From positions 3,224,001 to 3,288,000 of the forward strand of contig NZ_CP019606.1 of NCBI RefSeq assembly GCF_001997345.1: a stretch of 64,000 bases of DNA, given 5' to 3'. Every line of letters begins with the position of its first letter. Within the stretch, counting starts at the first letter, position 1. The translations under genes and the position numbers were made by a program. The notes under the pieces are model-generated. The model had not been told where the DNA came from and ran no database searches. It saw only the letters and a program-made list of their open reading frames with translations. This document shows, in pieces, positions 18,295 through 27,321 of this stretch. Source of the stretch: Tessaracoccus aquimaris. GTDB lineage: Bacteria > Actinomycetota > Actinomycetes > Propionibacteriales > Propionibacteriaceae.

Positions 18295-19539
18295 ATGACA
18301 GCAGCGTCGCAGGTCACACCAGAATCCACGAGCAGGCGCCCGAGCCTGCTGATCCTCATCGTCATTGCCATAGCCCTCGGCGTCGTCTGTGGGCTCTTCT
18401 TCCCGGCCGGGCTGACCCGCGTCTTTGTGACGTTCAACGCCTTGTTCGGTCAGTTCCTCGGCTTCGCCATCCCCCTGATCATCCTCGGCCTCATCGCGCC
18501 GGCGATCGCCGAACTCGGCCGCGGGGCCGGGAAGTGGCTCGCCATCACGGCGGGCATCGCCTACCTCTCCACCCTGATCGCTGGTTTCATGGGCTATGGG
18601 GCGTCGATGCTCGTGCTGCCGAGGGTCCTCCCGAGCGACCCGCCCGAGGCGCTCACCAATCCCGAGACATCGCTCCTTGAGCCCTACTTCAGCCTCGACA
18701 TCCCCGCCCTGTTCGGCGTCACGACCGCCGTCGTGCTCGCCTTCGTCGTCGGCGTCGCGCTGACGGCGATCAAGGCACCGACCCTCATGACGGGGTTCGT
18801 CGAGTTCCGCGCCCTCGTGAACTGGATGATCACCAAGATCATCATCCCCCTGCTGCCGATCTACATCTTCGGCATCTTCCTCAACATGACGCAGGGCGGT
18901 CAGGTCGCGACGGTCATCGTCACGTTCCTCGGCGTCGTCGTGTTCGTCTTCATCCTGACCTGGATCATGCTTCTGCTGCAGTTCACCGTCGCGGGGGCCG
19001 TCTCGGGCAGGAACCCGATCAAGATGCTCGGCACGATGTTGCCCGCCTACATGACGGCGCTCGGCACCTCATCCTCGGCGGCGACCATCCCGGTCACGCT
19101 CCGCCAGGCCGTCAAGATGGGCGTCAGCAAGCCGGTCGCGGCCTTCACCGTGCCGCTGTGCGCGACGATCCATCTCGCCGGTTCGATGATCAAGATCACC
19201 TGCTTCTCCCTCGCCGTCATGATGCTGTTCGGCATCGAGATCAAGCCTGGCCTCGTGATCGGCTTCATCTTCATGCTCGGCATCATGATGGTCGCAGCCC
19301 CCGGCGTGCCCGGCGGCGCCATCATGACGGCGGCGGGCCTGCTGTCCTCGATGCTCGGCTTCAACGAGGCGCAGGTCGGCCTGATGATCGCCACCTACAT
19401 CGCGATCGACTCGTTCGGGACGGCGACCAACGTCACCGGTGACGGCGCCATCTCGGCGATCATGGACAAGTTGATCGGCAAGGGCAAGGGCCAGGAGGAA
19501 CTGACGCTCGAGGCTGAAGAACTCGAGGTCCGCGTCTAG
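18295..19539 (+). CDS. Dicarboxylate/amino acid:cation symporter (DAACS family)
   Basis: A 414-residue transporter with about eight membrane segments and two re-entrant loops. Family signs are the serine-rich loop 'ALGTSSSAATIPVTLRQA' (HP1), 'ATIHLAGSMIKITCF' in TM7 and 'TNVTGDGAISAIMDKL' at the end of TM8. Members take up C4-dicarboxylates or acidic amino acids with Na+ or H+. The frame is open far upstream through repeats, but the real start is the ATG at 18295: TACGGT (18283-18288) sits six bases before it and there is no ribosome site, which fits a leaderless mRNA. Substrate is not settled by sequence. Confidence 0.9.
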   Translation: MTAASQVTPESTSRRPSLLILIVIAIALGVVCGLFFPAGLTRVFVTFNALFGQFLGFAIPLIILGLIAPAIAELGRGAGKWLAITAGIAYLSTLIAGFMGYGASMLVLPRVLPSDPPEALTNPETSLLEPYFSLDIPALFGVTTAVVLAFVVGVALTAIKAPTLMTGFVEFRALVNWMITKIIIPLLPIYIFGIFLNMTQGGQVATVIVTFLGVVVFVFILTWIMLLLQFTVAGAVSGRNPIKMLGTMLPAYMTALGTSSSAATIPVTLRQAVKMGVSKPVAAFTVPLCATIHLAGSMIKITCFSLAVMMLFGIEIKPGLVIGFIFMLGIMMVAAPGVPGGAIMTAAGLLSSMLGFNEAQVGLMIATYIAIDSFGTATNVTGDGAISAIMDKLIGKGKGQEELTLEAEELEVRV

Positions 19540-19811
19540 GCGGAACACCTGGGCGTCCGCGTCGGATGACGGCGCGGACGTCGGCCGCGGGAGGCGGCCC
19601 CGCGATCGACCCGGTCGTGGCCGCCTGCACCACCACTGCCCTTCCTGTCGCCCCCTGAGGGCTGACCGTCCGCATGGATCGTCGACCTTGGCGCCTGGAC
19701 GCAGAAGCGTGAACCGCCACATGCGGGAGAGCCCGCTCAGCGGGGTGACGTGCGTCTCACGAGGCCGCAGAACGCGTCGACCTGGCTTGTTCCGTGTGCT
19801 GAGATGAAGGC

Positions 19812-20414
19812 ATGACGACCAATGTTGATTTCTGGTTCGACCCGGTGTGCCCCTGGGCGTGGATGACGTCCCGCTGGATGCTCGAGGTCGAGAAGGTCCG
19901 CGACGTCCACGTCACCTTCCACGTGATGAGCCTCTCCGTCCTGAACGACGGCCGCGAGCTACCCGAGGACTACCGCGTGTTCATGGACCGCGCCTGGACG
20001 CCGGCGCGCGCCGCGCTGCTGGTCGAACAGCGTCACGGCTCTGAGAAGCTGCGCGAGTTCTACACCGAGGTCGGCACCCGCTTCCACCCCGGTGGTGAGC
20101 GCAAGGATGCCGACACCGTTCGCGCGGCCCTCGAGGCCGTCGGAGCCGACGCCGACATCATCGACATTGCGCAGACCGACGCCATCGACGACGACCTACG
20201 CCGGTCGCACCACCAGGGCATGGACCCGGTCGGCGACGAGGTCGGCACCCCCGTGATCAGGATCAACGGGAAGTCCCTCTTCGGGCCGGTCATCTCCCCG
20301 GCGCCCAAGGGCGAGCAGGCGGGCGAACTGTTCGACGGGGTGCAGAAGGTCACCGCGTACGACGGCTTCTTCGAGCTGAAGCGCACCCGCACCGTCGACC
20401 CGATCTTCGACTGA
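19812..20414 (+). CDS. DsbA-like protein of the mycothiol-dependent nitroreductase type, second active-site Cys replaced
   Basis: The 200-residue protein aligns from memory with M. tuberculosis Rv2466c: '[19 protein letters not shown]', '[10 protein letters not shown]', '[20 protein letters not shown]' and '[12 protein letters not shown]'. Rv2466c uses mycothiol and a CPWC thioredoxin-fold site to reduce substrates. Here the site reads C-P-W-A (codons TGC CCC TGG GCG), so the second Cys is missing and only a monothiol mechanism is possible. The gene stands alone with an AAGG ribosome site. Mycothiol is made by actinobacteria, which helps place the host. Confidence 0.88.
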   Translation: MTTNVDFWFDPVCPWAWMTSRWMLEVEKVRDVHVTFHVMSLSVLNDGRELPEDYRVFMDRAWTPARAALLVEQRHGSEKLREFYTEVGTRFHPGGERKDADTVRAALEAVGADADIIDIAQTDAIDDDLRRSHHQGMDPVGDEVGTPVIRINGKSLFGPVISPAPKGEQAGELFDGVQKVTAYDGFFELKRTRTVDPIFD

Positions 20415-20492
20415 GCGCTAGCTCATCTGCTCGACGAAGGTTGAGCGACCCCAAGTGAAAGCGGCAATGGCCGCGCCGATAGCCTCGCAAAC

Positions 20493-20987
20493 ATGGGAAA
20501 GATCCTGATCGGTTATGCGACACGCACCGGCGCGGCCGCCGACATCGCCGAGGCCATCGCCGATGAGTTCCGCGGGGCGGGACACGAGGTGCGGGTCGCG
20601 AACCTGGACAAGGACCCGTCGGTCGACGACGCCCGTCTCGTGATCGTCGGCAGCGGCATCAACACCGCCGCCTGGTACCCGGAGGCCGTCGGCTGGGTCC
20701 GCGCCTCGGCCGATGAACTGCGCGGCGCGAAGGTCGCCGTCTACAACACCTGCCTCAACGCCGCCGACCCCGACAAGCGCGACGCCGCGCTCGGCTACAA
20801 CGACGCGGTCGCGGCGCGCTGCGCCCCCATCTCGTCGGAGACGTTCGGCGGTCGCTACGTCCCTGCGAAGGTCGGGCTGTTGTCGAAGTTGCTGGCGAAG
20901 GTGACCGGGCAGAAGGCCCAGGACCACGTCGACTGCACGGCGGCGCGTAAGTGGGCGCGGAACCTGCACACCATCATCACGGACTAG
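20493..20987 (+). CDS. Flavodoxin-domain protein (HemG-like)
   Basis: A 164-residue flavodoxin-like protein: 'ILIGYATRTGAAADIAEAIA' contains the FMN phosphate loop (T-R-T-G-A), followed by 'LVIVGSGINTAAWYPEAVGW' and 'KVAVYNTCLNAADPDK'. Similar stand-alone proteins include the menaquinone-dependent protoporphyrinogen oxidase HemG, but many actinobacterial relatives have no assigned electron partner. ATG 20493 lies seven bases after TAGCCT (20480-20485) with no ribosome site, so the mRNA is probably leaderless. Confidence 0.85.
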   Translation: MGKILIGYATRTGAAADIAEAIADEFRGAGHEVRVANLDKDPSVDDARLVIVGSGINTAAWYPEAVGWVRASADELRGAKVAVYNTCLNAADPDKRDAALGYNDAVAARCAPISSETFGGRYVPAKVGLLSKLLAKVTGQKAQDHVDCTAARKWARNLHTIITD

Positions 20988-21061
20988 GACCAGCCCCCGG
21001 TCCGACTCGGACTAACCCCAGGGCTGAGGTGGCGTTCACAGCCACCGCATAGCGTTGCCCC

Positions 21062-21804
21062 ATGATCTCGCGCCGGTTCCTGCTGGGCGCTGGCGTCACC
21101 GCCGCGCTCGCGCCGCTGGTGGGCTGCTCCCTCGGCGGCCCCGGCGGCCTTCCCGGCGGATGCCCGTCCGCTGAGGCGCTCACCTCCTTCGACACCCTCG
21201 GGGGCGCGCCGCTCAGCTACGAGGAGACCGGGAACAGGCAGCCCTTCGACGCGGATCCTCAGTTCATCGACCTGCTGCAGCAATGGACGGAGGAGTGGGT
21301 CGCCGTGGCCGGTCTCGGCCCGCTCACCGAGGTCTCGACCTATGGGGCGCACGTCGACAAGTGCCCCTCCTGGCACGCCGCGGGGCGCGCCTTCGACATC
21401 GCCGACCTGGTGCATCGCGACGGAAGCGTCTCCTGCCGCTACGACGTGTGGGGGAGGACGGAGGACGCCTGCGCCAGTACTGGCGGCTGGCCGCATCGCT
21501 GTCGACCCGGTTCACCTACACGCTCGCCTACCCCTTCAACGCCCAGCACCACAACCACCTGCACGTCGACAACGGCGTCAACGGATACGAGCCGACGCGG
21601 TTCAAGGAGAGCTCCAAGGCGCAGACCCAGATCGTCCAGGGGGTGCTGCGCCACGTCGTCGGCTCCGACGTCGAGATCACCGGGGAGTTCGACGACCGCA
21701 CCCGGGACGCCGTCCGCTCGTTCCAACGCTCGGCAGGCATCCGCGCCAAGCTGTCCTCGCCCGAGGGATGGAGCGAGTTCCTGACCGCCGCAGTCGGCCT
21801 CTGA
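21062..21804 (+). CDS. Tat-exported lipoprotein, extensin-like/M15-type domain plus peptidoglycan-binding domain; one-base frameshift
   Basis: The N terminus 'MISRRFLLGAGVTAALAPLVGC' is cut into two parts by function: twin Arg for Tat export and the lipobox L-V-G-C. Then come 'SWHAAGRAFDIADL' and 'HHNHLHVDNG', the His/Asp zinc motifs of the LAS/M15-like extensin family, and a C-terminal peptidoglycan-binding helix bundle ('FDDRTRDAVRSFQRSAG'). The frame breaks near 21452 in GTGTGGGGGAGG. Adding one G joins 'YDVWG' to 'EDGGRLRQYWRLAAS' and gives 247 residues. It would work on or bind the cell wall outside the membrane. I treat the break as a probable sequence error. TAGCGT at 21050-21055 lies six bases before the ATG. 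Confidence 0.78.
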
Positions 21805-21856
21805 CCTCAAACCAGCGCCCGGCGGGCACCTGCGCCACGCCGTCGTCGAACGACGG

Positions 21857-21896
21857 ATAGGGCGAGTTCCTGACGTCCGCCGCCAGCCTCTGACCG
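21857..21896 (+). repeat. Decayed duplicate of the preceding gene's 3' end
   Basis: The stretch from about 21857 (GGGCGAGTTCCTGACGTC, then GCCAGCCTCTGACC) repeats with a few changes the end of the lipoprotein gene at 21770-21806 (GAGCGAGTTCCTGACCGC, then GTCGGCCTCTGACC). It is a short local duplication with no coding role of its own. Confidence 0.55.
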
Positions 21897-21971
21897 CTCA
21901 TTCGGAGGCACCGCGCCTCGCGTCGGCACCCCAGTCGTGATGAGATGGGGGTCTGCCGACAGCGAGGACAT

Positions 21972-22835
21972 ATGACCAACAGCCACGAACCCATCGGCCT
22001 GGAGCGACTGCTGAGCCTGCTCGAGTTCCGCGACAACGACGCCGCCGCCTTCAGCGCCGGGCTCGACGAGCTGACCCCCGAGGACATCACGGTCATCGAG
22101 GACCACTACGCGGCGCTGAGCGCCAACGTCGGCCGCGTCGAGCAGCGCACCAACCCCGTGGACGGGGAGGCCGTCGAGCATCCGGTCGGCATCGACTTCC
22201 CGCTGCTGGTCGCCCTGGTGAGGGTCGCGGCCCAGGTGCAGGCGGAACTGGTGCGCCGTGGCGTCGACGAGGACGTTGCGTGGCACTCTGTGGCCGACCT
22301 CGGACAGCAGGTGCACATCCACCGCCTCGTGCACGGGGTCTTCGGGTTCGGCGGACGCCCGTGGGTTCCGGTGAACTTCAGCGGGTCGATGCTGTGGCTC
22401 GGGCGGCTGCAGTACACGCTCGAGCCCGACCCGTGGTCGCTCGGCGTGCACATCCCGGAGACGGGTCCGCTGACTCCGGAGGTCGTCGACGAGTCGCTCG
22501 AACTGGCCCGGACGATCGCGGTCGCCGCGTACGGTGAGTTCCCGATCGAGCGGTTCACCTGTTACTCGTGGCTGCTGGATCGCGGCCTGAGCGCGAGGCT
22601 CAATCCGGAGTCGAACATGGCGAAGTTCGCGGCCCGCTTCACGCCGTTCGGCAAGGCAGAGCCCGGCAACCGGGACGCTCTGTACTTCGGTTTCCACCGC
22701 GAGACGCGGGGCGGCGAGGAGGTCGACCTGCCGACCCTGCCGCAGAACTCCTCGCTGCAGCGAGCGGTGGTCTCGCAACTGCGGGGCGGGGGAGTCACGA
22801 TCCAACCTGGCTGGTTTCCGCTGCACGCGGACTGA
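21972..22835 (+). CDS. Acyltransferase-domain protein (DUF5596-like), function uncertain
   Basis: A 287-residue cytoplasmic protein. The first half is helical ('LERLLSLLEFRDND', 'QQVHIHRLVHGVFGFGGRPW') and the second half mixed ('FTCYSWLLDRGLSARLNPESNM', split in function by the 'CYSW' motif, and 'LYFGFHRE'). This layout resembles actinobacterial 'acyltransferase domain' proteins of unknown substrate. The assignment is from memory and moderate. ATG 21972 has GAGGA four bases upstream; an in-frame start at 21945 has no ribosome site. It is a single gene followed by a repeat cluster. Confidence 0.7.
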   Translation: MTNSHEPIGLERLLSLLEFRDNDAAAFSAGLDELTPEDITVIEDHYAALSANVGRVEQRTNPVDGEAVEHPVGIDFPLLVALVRVAAQVQAELVRRGVDEDVAWHSVADLGQQVHIHRLVHGVFGFGGRPWVPVNFSGSMLWLGRLQYTLEPDPWSLGVHIPETGPLTPEVVDESLELARTIAVAAYGEFPIERFTCYSWLLDRGLSARLNPESNMAKFAARFTPFGKAEPGNRDALYFGFHRETRGGEEVDLPTLPQNSSLQRAVVSQLRGGGVTIQPGWFPLHAD

Positions 22836-22925
22836 GGGCCGCTGGCTGACCACGCGGGGCACGGACCCCTCGACTGGTGGCGACTCGGTAGGTCGTGTCG
22901 GTCGCCTGCGGTAGCGCCATGGTTA

Positions 22926-23302
22926 CGGACCCCTCGACAGGCTCGGGGAACGAGCCGACCCTCGACAGGGCGCGGGGAACGACTCACCCCGTGACAGGCT
23001 CGGGATCGCTGGTTGAGCCGGGCAAAGGCACGTAGCGCCGCAGCGCGCGTCGAAACCTCCGGCACCTGGTGCGGCGTCTCGGGATGGGTCACTGGTTCGG
23101 CAGTGGCGCATCGGCAGGTCGCGTCGGTCGGGCTGCGGTAGCGCCGTGGTTACGGACCCCTCGACAAGCTCGGGGAACGAGCCGACCCCTCGACAAGCTC
23201 GGGGAACGAGCCGACCCCTCGACAAGCTCGGGGAACGAACCGACCCTCGACAAGCTCGGGGAACGAACCGACCCTCGACGGGCTCGGGGAACGGTCTACC
23301 CC
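22926..23302. repeat. Dispersed short repeats with a 28-29-base tandem run (cluster 3)
   Basis: The hairpin-like piece CCTCGACAAGCTCGGGGAACG appears in split form many times; at 23161, 23190, 23219, 23247 and 23275 its core TCGACAAGCTCGGGG (or TCGACGGGCTCGGGG) recurs every 28-29 bases. Three earlier copies lie near 22935-22990 and one inverted GGCTCAACCAGCG piece near 23005. No gene is visible between 22836 and 23373. Confidence 0.85.
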
Positions 23303-23373
23303 TCGTCAGCCCTTGAAACGACCGACCCCGCCGACCTGGAGTCGCAGGTCGACGGGGTCGCCATCGTGCGTCG

Positions 23374-25041
23374 TCAGGAGCGGCGCAGCGCCTCAGCCAG
23401 CACGTCGAGGCCGACCGAGCCCAGGTCGAGCGCCCGGCCGTGGAACCGCTTGATGTCGAAGGCGTCGCCCTCGCGTCGGGCCGTCTCGTCGCGCGCCTGC
23501 TCCCACAGTCGCTGGCCGACCTTGTACGACGGCGCCTGTCCCGCCCAGCCCAGGTAGCGATCCAGCTCGAAGCGCAGGAAGTCGGGCTGCATCGCGACGT
23601 TCTCGCGCAGGAACTCCCACGCGTTGTCGGCGTTCCAGGTGCCGCCGCCGGGGTAGTCCTTCCCGAGGTGGACGCCGATGTCGAGCACGACGCGCGCGGC
23701 GCGGAGCCGCTGGGAGTCGAGCATGCCCATCCGGTCGCCCGGGTCGTCCTGGAAGCCGAGGTCGGCCATCAGGCGCTCCGCGTACAGGGCCCAGCCCTCG
23801 CCGTGGCCGGACACCCAGCACAGCAGGCTGCGCCACTTGTTCAGGTCCGAGGCGCGGTAGACGGCCTGGCCGATCTGCAGGTGATGGCCCGGGACTCCTT
23901 CGTGGTAGACCGTCGTCTTCTCCTGCCACGTCGAGAACGTCTCGACGCCCGGCGGCACCGACCACCACATGCGGCCCGGTCGCGAGAAGTCGGCTGTGGG
24001 GCCGGTGTAGTAGATGCCGCCGTCCTGCGTCGGCGCGATGCAGCACTCGAGGCGGCGGATCGGGTCCGCGATGTCGAAGTGGACGCCGGAGAGGGCCTCG
24101 ATGGCGGCGTCCGAGGTCTCCTGCATCCACTGCTTCAGGGCTTCGGTGCCGTGCAGTTGACGGGTCGGGTCCGCGTTGAGCTTCTCCATCGCCTCGGCGG
24201 TGGTGGTCCCGTCGCCGTAGAGCTGGTGGGCGATCTCGTCCTGCTCGGCGAGGATGCTGGCGAGCTGCTCGCGTCCCCACTCGTAGGTCTCGTCAAGGTC
24301 GACGGTGGCGCCCAGGAAGAGCCGGGAGAACCGGCCGTAGCGTTCGCGGCCGACGGCGTCGGCCTCCGGGGCGCGGTCGTAGAGGTCCGCAAGCGCCTCG
24401 GCGAGCCTGCGGTAGGCGGCCTGCGCGGCGTCGGCTCCCCTGGTGAGGTCGGCGGCGAGGGAGGACGGCACCTCTGCACTTGCGGCGAACTTGGACCAGA
24501 AGCTGTCGAGGCCTGCGAGTTCGCGGGCCTGGTCGACGCCGATGTCGATCTGACGCTTGGCCGGGAACGGGCCGTCAGGGTTCGCGGCGGCGCGGCGCAT
24601 GGACGCGATGTAGCCGTCGACTCCGCCGGAGACGGCGTGCATGCGCTCGGCGATGGTCGCCCAGTCGTCCTCGGTGGCGGTCGGCATGAGGTCGAACACG
24701 CCGCGCAGGCCCTGCAGCGGCGAGGCGAGGTTGTTGAGGTCGGCGTACTGTTCGCCCGCGTCGTGCAGTTCGAGGTCGAGCGAGAGCCGCTCGATCATGG
24801 CGGCCTTGGTGACCTCATCGACGGCGTCGACGGGCTCGGCGGCCTGCACCTGGCGCAGCGTCTCGCGGGTCGCGTCGGCGATGGCGCCGAGGCCCTCCGG
24901 GGAGAAGTCGTCGACCGCCCTCTCGTTGCCCGGGACCCCGATCGTCGTCGCCGTGATAGGGCTGAGGGAGGCGATCGTGTCGACATAGGCGTCGGCGATC
25001 GCGTCGAGGGGCGTGGCTGCGCGCACGGGTGTGTCGGTCAT
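23374..25041 (-). CDS. DUF885 family protein, putative zinc metallopeptidase
   Basis: The 555-residue protein has the DUF885 hallmarks: 'VYHEGVPGHHLQ', a variant of the HExxH zinc motif, and downstream 'SGHGEGWALYAERLM', whose Glu probably completes the metal site. Helical N-terminal regions ('PITATTIGVPG') and 'YLGWAGQAPSYKVGQRLWE' near the C terminus are also typical. Family members are predicted peptidases; the substrate is unknown. There is no signal peptide, so it is cytoplasmic. The ATG at 25041 is preceded at six bases by TAGCGT (25048-25053, minus strand), a likely leaderless start. Confidence 0.88.
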   Translation of the reverse strand: MTDTPVRAATPLDAIADAYVDTIASLSPITATTIGVPGNERAVDDFSPEGLGAIADATRETLRQVQAAEPVDAVDEVTKAAMIERLSLDLELHDAGEQYADLNNLASPLQGLRGVFDLMPTATEDDWATIAERMHAVSGGVDGYIASMRRAAANPDGPFPAKRQIDIGVDQARELAGLDSFWSKFAASAEVPSSLAADLTRGADAAQAAYRRLAEALADLYDRAPEADAVGRERYGRFSRLFLGATVDLDETYEWGREQLASILAEQDEIAHQLYGDGTTTAEAMEKLNADPTRQLHGTEALKQWMQETSDAAIEALSGVHFDIADPIRRLECCIAPTQDGGIYYTGPTADFSRPGRMWWSVPPGVETFSTWQEKTTVYHEGVPGHHLQIGQAVYRASDLNKWRSLLCWVSGHGEGWALYAERLMADLGFQDDPGDRMGMLDSQRLRAARVVLDIGVHLGKDYPGGGTWNADNAWEFLRENVAMQPDFLRFELDRYLGWAGQAPSYKVGQRLWEQARDETARREGDAFDIKRFHGRALDLGSVGLDVLAEALRRS

Positions 25042-25271
25042 GGCTCGACGCTAGCAGCCCGCCCCGGGTTCTCGGGACGGGTCGGGGCGGGTCTCAGACG
25101 CTGCATCGGGCGGACGGGAAGGGTCGCGGCCCGCGGTAGGCGGCCGGGTCGACGATGCCGCCCCGATCGCTGCGGGAGTCGCCACCGTCCTGACCGGCGA
25201 TCGGTCGTGGATCGACCCGCCGCAGCCCTGTCCGTCAAGGCACCGTAACCCGTGGGTGGTTAGGTGTGACC

Positions 25272-25351
25272 TTGAGCATGTTTGGTAAGTCGTTGCAGAT
25301 TTGAACGTGAAATCCGGGCTCAAACCGCAACGAGCAACCAAACATGCTCAA
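25272..25351. repeat. 80-base inverted-end element, copy A
   Basis: The element begins TTGAGCATGTTTGGT and ends with the exact complement ACCAAACATGCTCAA, 15-bp arms, total length exactly 80. It is followed by CGCC. Positions 19-22 are TCGT, and TTGAACGTG follows at 30-38, as in the other copies. It lies 34 bases beyond the stop of the LLM gene, inside a 344-base gap that otherwise shows nothing. Copies B (53209) and C (56131) have the same length and ends. Confidence 0.8.
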
Positions 25352-25385
25352 CGCCGGGCCCAACCCAGCACCCTGAGGGCGGCGG

Positions 25386-26414
25386 CTACTCGGAGAGCAT
25401 GTCCTTGACGAGCGGGACGACCTCGGTCGCGTACAGGTGGACCGAGTCCAACAGCGCCTCGTGCGGAAGCCTGCCCGTCGAGATCTTCAACTGGAAGCGC
25501 GTCGCCCCCAGCGCCTTGACGCCGTCGGCGATCTTCCTGGCGACCGTCTCGGGCGACCCCACGGCCATCGACCCGTGGTCGGCCTCCTGCTCGAAGTGCG
25601 AGCGGTCCATCCGACCCCAGCCGCGCTCGGCACCGATCCGACGCGTCTGCTCCAGCCACGGCTTGTACATCCGCTCGCGGGCCTCGTCGTCGGTCGAGGC
25701 GATGTGGCCGTAGGTGTGATAGCCGATCGGCTGCGGCCCCTTGCCCAACTCCTCGAGCGCGCGCCGGTGCAGGTCGGCGAACGGCGCGAACCGCTCGACG
25801 GGGCCGCCGATGATCGCCAGCATCAGGGGCAGGTCGTAGGTGGCGGCGCGGATCACCGACTGCGGCGACCCGCCGACCGCGACCCACGTCTTCAGAGGGC
25901 CGCTCGCCAGCCTCGGGTGGAGTTCGACGTCGTCCAGGCTCTGCGTCAGCGTCCCCTTCCACGTATGGGAACCGCCCTGGATCAGCTTGGCGAACAGTTC
26001 GAGTTTCTCCTCGAACAGCGCCTCGTAGTCCTGCAGGTCGTAGCCGAACAGCGGGAACGACTCGACGAACGAGCCCCGACCGACGACGACCTCCGCGCGA
26101 CCGCTGCTGATCGCGTCGAGCGTCGAGAACCGCTCGAAGACGCGGACGGGATCGTCCGAGGACAACACCGTGACGGCGGTCGCGAGCTTGATCCTCGACG
26201 TGCGAGCGGCGATGGCCGCGAGCACCATGTCGGGCGAGGAGATCGCGAAGTCGTTGCGGTGATGCTCTCCGATCCCGACGGCGTCGAGGCCGAGTTGGTC
26301 GGCCAGGACCGCCTCGTCGATCACGTTGCGGATCACCGCATCGTCGGGGAGCAGCTTGCCGTTGGCGTCCTCGGTGATGTCACCGAAGGTGTCGATGCCG
26401 AACTCGACGTCCAT
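25386..26414 (-). CDS. LLM-class flavin-dependent oxidoreductase
   Basis: A luciferase-like TIM-barrel protein of 342 residues: 'VEFGIDTFGDIT', 'DAVGIGEHHRNDFAISSP', 'IKLATAVTVLSSDDPVRV', 'SSGRAEVVVGRGSF' and 'VAVGGSPQSVIRAA' are the standard strands around the flavin (FMN or F420). I chose ATG 26414; the frame stays open 57 codons further upstream but that stretch is not conserved in character and covers the intergenic region. Substrate is unknown. It diverges from the riboswitch-SMR operon but shares no clear function with it. Confidence 0.88.
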   Translation of the reverse strand: MDVEFGIDTFGDITEDANGKLLPDDAVIRNVIDEAVLADQLGLDAVGIGEHHRNDFAISSPDMVLAAIAARTSRIKLATAVTVLSSDDPVRVFERFSTLDAISSGRAEVVVGRGSFVESFPLFGYDLQDYEALFEEKLELFAKLIQGGSHTWKGTLTQSLDDVELHPRLASGPLKTWVAVGGSPQSVIRAATYDLPLMLAIIGGPVERFAPFADLHRRALEELGKGPQPIGYHTYGHIASTDDEARERMYKPWLEQTRRIGAERGWGRMDRSHFEQEADHGSMAVGSPETVARKIADGVKALGATRFQLKISTGRLPHEALLDSVHLYATEVVPLVKDMLSE

Positions 26415-26517
26415 GACCCATCCTAATGTTGAGAGTTCAAGTAAATCGAGTGTAACTCCACCCGAGGGAAGGTGGAATGTTGTACGAAATTTGCTAACCT
26501 GAACGCGGCGACCCGCC

Positions 26518-26557
26518 CCGGACGACGGACCAGTACCCGGTGAAGACAAGACTGGCC
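26518..26557 (+). promoter_or_regulatory. Guanidine-III (ykkC-III) riboswitch
   Basis: The 40 bases begin CCGGACGA, contain GTACCCGGT and ACAAGAC, and end ACTGGCC. These are the conserved blocks of the guanidine-III riboswitch, in order and spacing. CCAGT (26530-26534) pairs with ACTGG (26551-26555) as the P-stem, differing from the published example in a compensating way. CCGG at the 5' end pairs with CCGG of the second block to make the pseudoknot. The ribosome site AAGGAAGGA starts 12 bases downstream, so ligand binding would control translation of the SMR genes. Confidence 0.9.
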
Positions 26558-26585
26558 AGCCTCTAACAAGGAAGGAAGTCGTCAC

Positions 26586-26900
26586 ATGGACTGGGTCATA
26601 CTCCTAGCCTCCGGCGTCCTCGAAGCCGTCTGGGCCACCGCGCTCGGACGCTCGGACGGGTTCAAGAAGAAGATCCCGACGCTCGTGTTCATCGTCGCCT
26701 CGATCCTCAGCCTCGGCGGCCTCGGCATCGCGCTGCACACGCTGCCGACCGGCACCGCCTACGCCATCTGGACCGCCACGGGCGCGTCCCTGACGGTGAT
26801 CTGGGCGATGATCACGAAGGTCGAGAAGGCAAGCCTCGCGAAGGTGCTGCTGCTGTGCGGCATCGTCGCGTGCGTGGTCGGACTGAAGGTGCTGGCATGA
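26586..26900 (+). CDS. SMR-family guanidinium exporter subunit (Gdx-type), first of a pair
   Basis: A 104-residue protein with four membrane helices. The N-terminal helix 'WVILLASGVLEAVWATAL' carries the essential Glu followed by the W-A motif of Gdx/SugE proteins, and 'LPTGTAYAIWTATGA' is the conserved third-helix motif. Gdx proteins export guanidinium in exchange for protons, and the guanidine-III riboswitch directly upstream supports this substrate over drugs. It overlaps the second SMR gene by ATGA, suggesting a heteromeric pair. The ribosome site AAGGAAGGA lies under riboswitch control. Confidence 0.92.
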   Translation: MDWVILLASGVLEAVWATALGRSDGFKKKIPTLVFIVASILSLGGLGIALHTLPTGTAYAIWTATGASLTVIWAMITKVEKASLAKVLLLCGIVACVVGLKVLA

Positions 26901-27301
26901 GTGAGCAGAACGTGAACAACAAGGGCAGGAAGACCCTCATCAGCGCCAAGATGGCGTGGCCGGTGCTCCTGGTCAGCGCCGTCCTCGAGGCGGTCTGGGC
27001 CAACGCCCTTTCGGCGAGCAAGAGCTTCAGCCAGCCGGTCCCCACCGTCATCTTCCTGGTCGCGACCGTACTGTCGGTCATCGGCCTCTCGATGGCCATG
27101 CAGCACATCCCCACCGGAACGGCGTACGCCGTCTGGACGAGCGTCGGCACGCTGCTGACCGTCGGCTACTCCGTCGCGATCGGCGCGGAGCCGATGTCGT
27201 GGCTCAAGGGACTTCTGCTCGTCGGGATCGTCGGCTGCGTCGTCGGCCTGAAGCAGTTGGACTCGAAGAAGGACGCGAAGAGCGCCCCGACCACGGCCTG
27301 A
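26897..27301 (+). CDS. SMR-family exporter subunit, second of a pair, extended ends
   Basis: A 134-residue four-helix SMR protein. The first helix 'WPVLLVSAVLEAVWANAL' keeps the Glu and W-A motif, and 'IPTGTAYAVWTSVGTLL' matches its partner. About 17 extra residues precede the first helix and a charged tail ('DSKKDAKSAPTTA') follows the last, absent from the first subunit. Paired SMR genes often form heterodimers with opposite membrane orientation; the added ends may set that orientation (inference). Start ATG 26897 overlaps the upstream stop. Confidence 0.9.
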   Translation: MSEQNVNNKGRKTLISAKMAWPVLLVSAVLEAVWANALSASKSFSQPVPTVIFLVATVLSVIGLSMAMQHIPTGTAYAVWTSVGTLLTVGYSVAIGAEPMSWLKGLLLVGIVGCVVGLKQLDSKKDAKSAPTTA

Positions 27302-27321
27302 CCTGGTGCTAGGTTCGGCGC

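Noticed and set aside
23440..25248. 602-residue plus-strand frame opposite the DUF885 gene
   Set aside because: Antisense shadow of a GC-rich gene; its composition (Val, Arg, Gly, Asp) and lack of motifs are typical of the reverse strand of real coding DNA.
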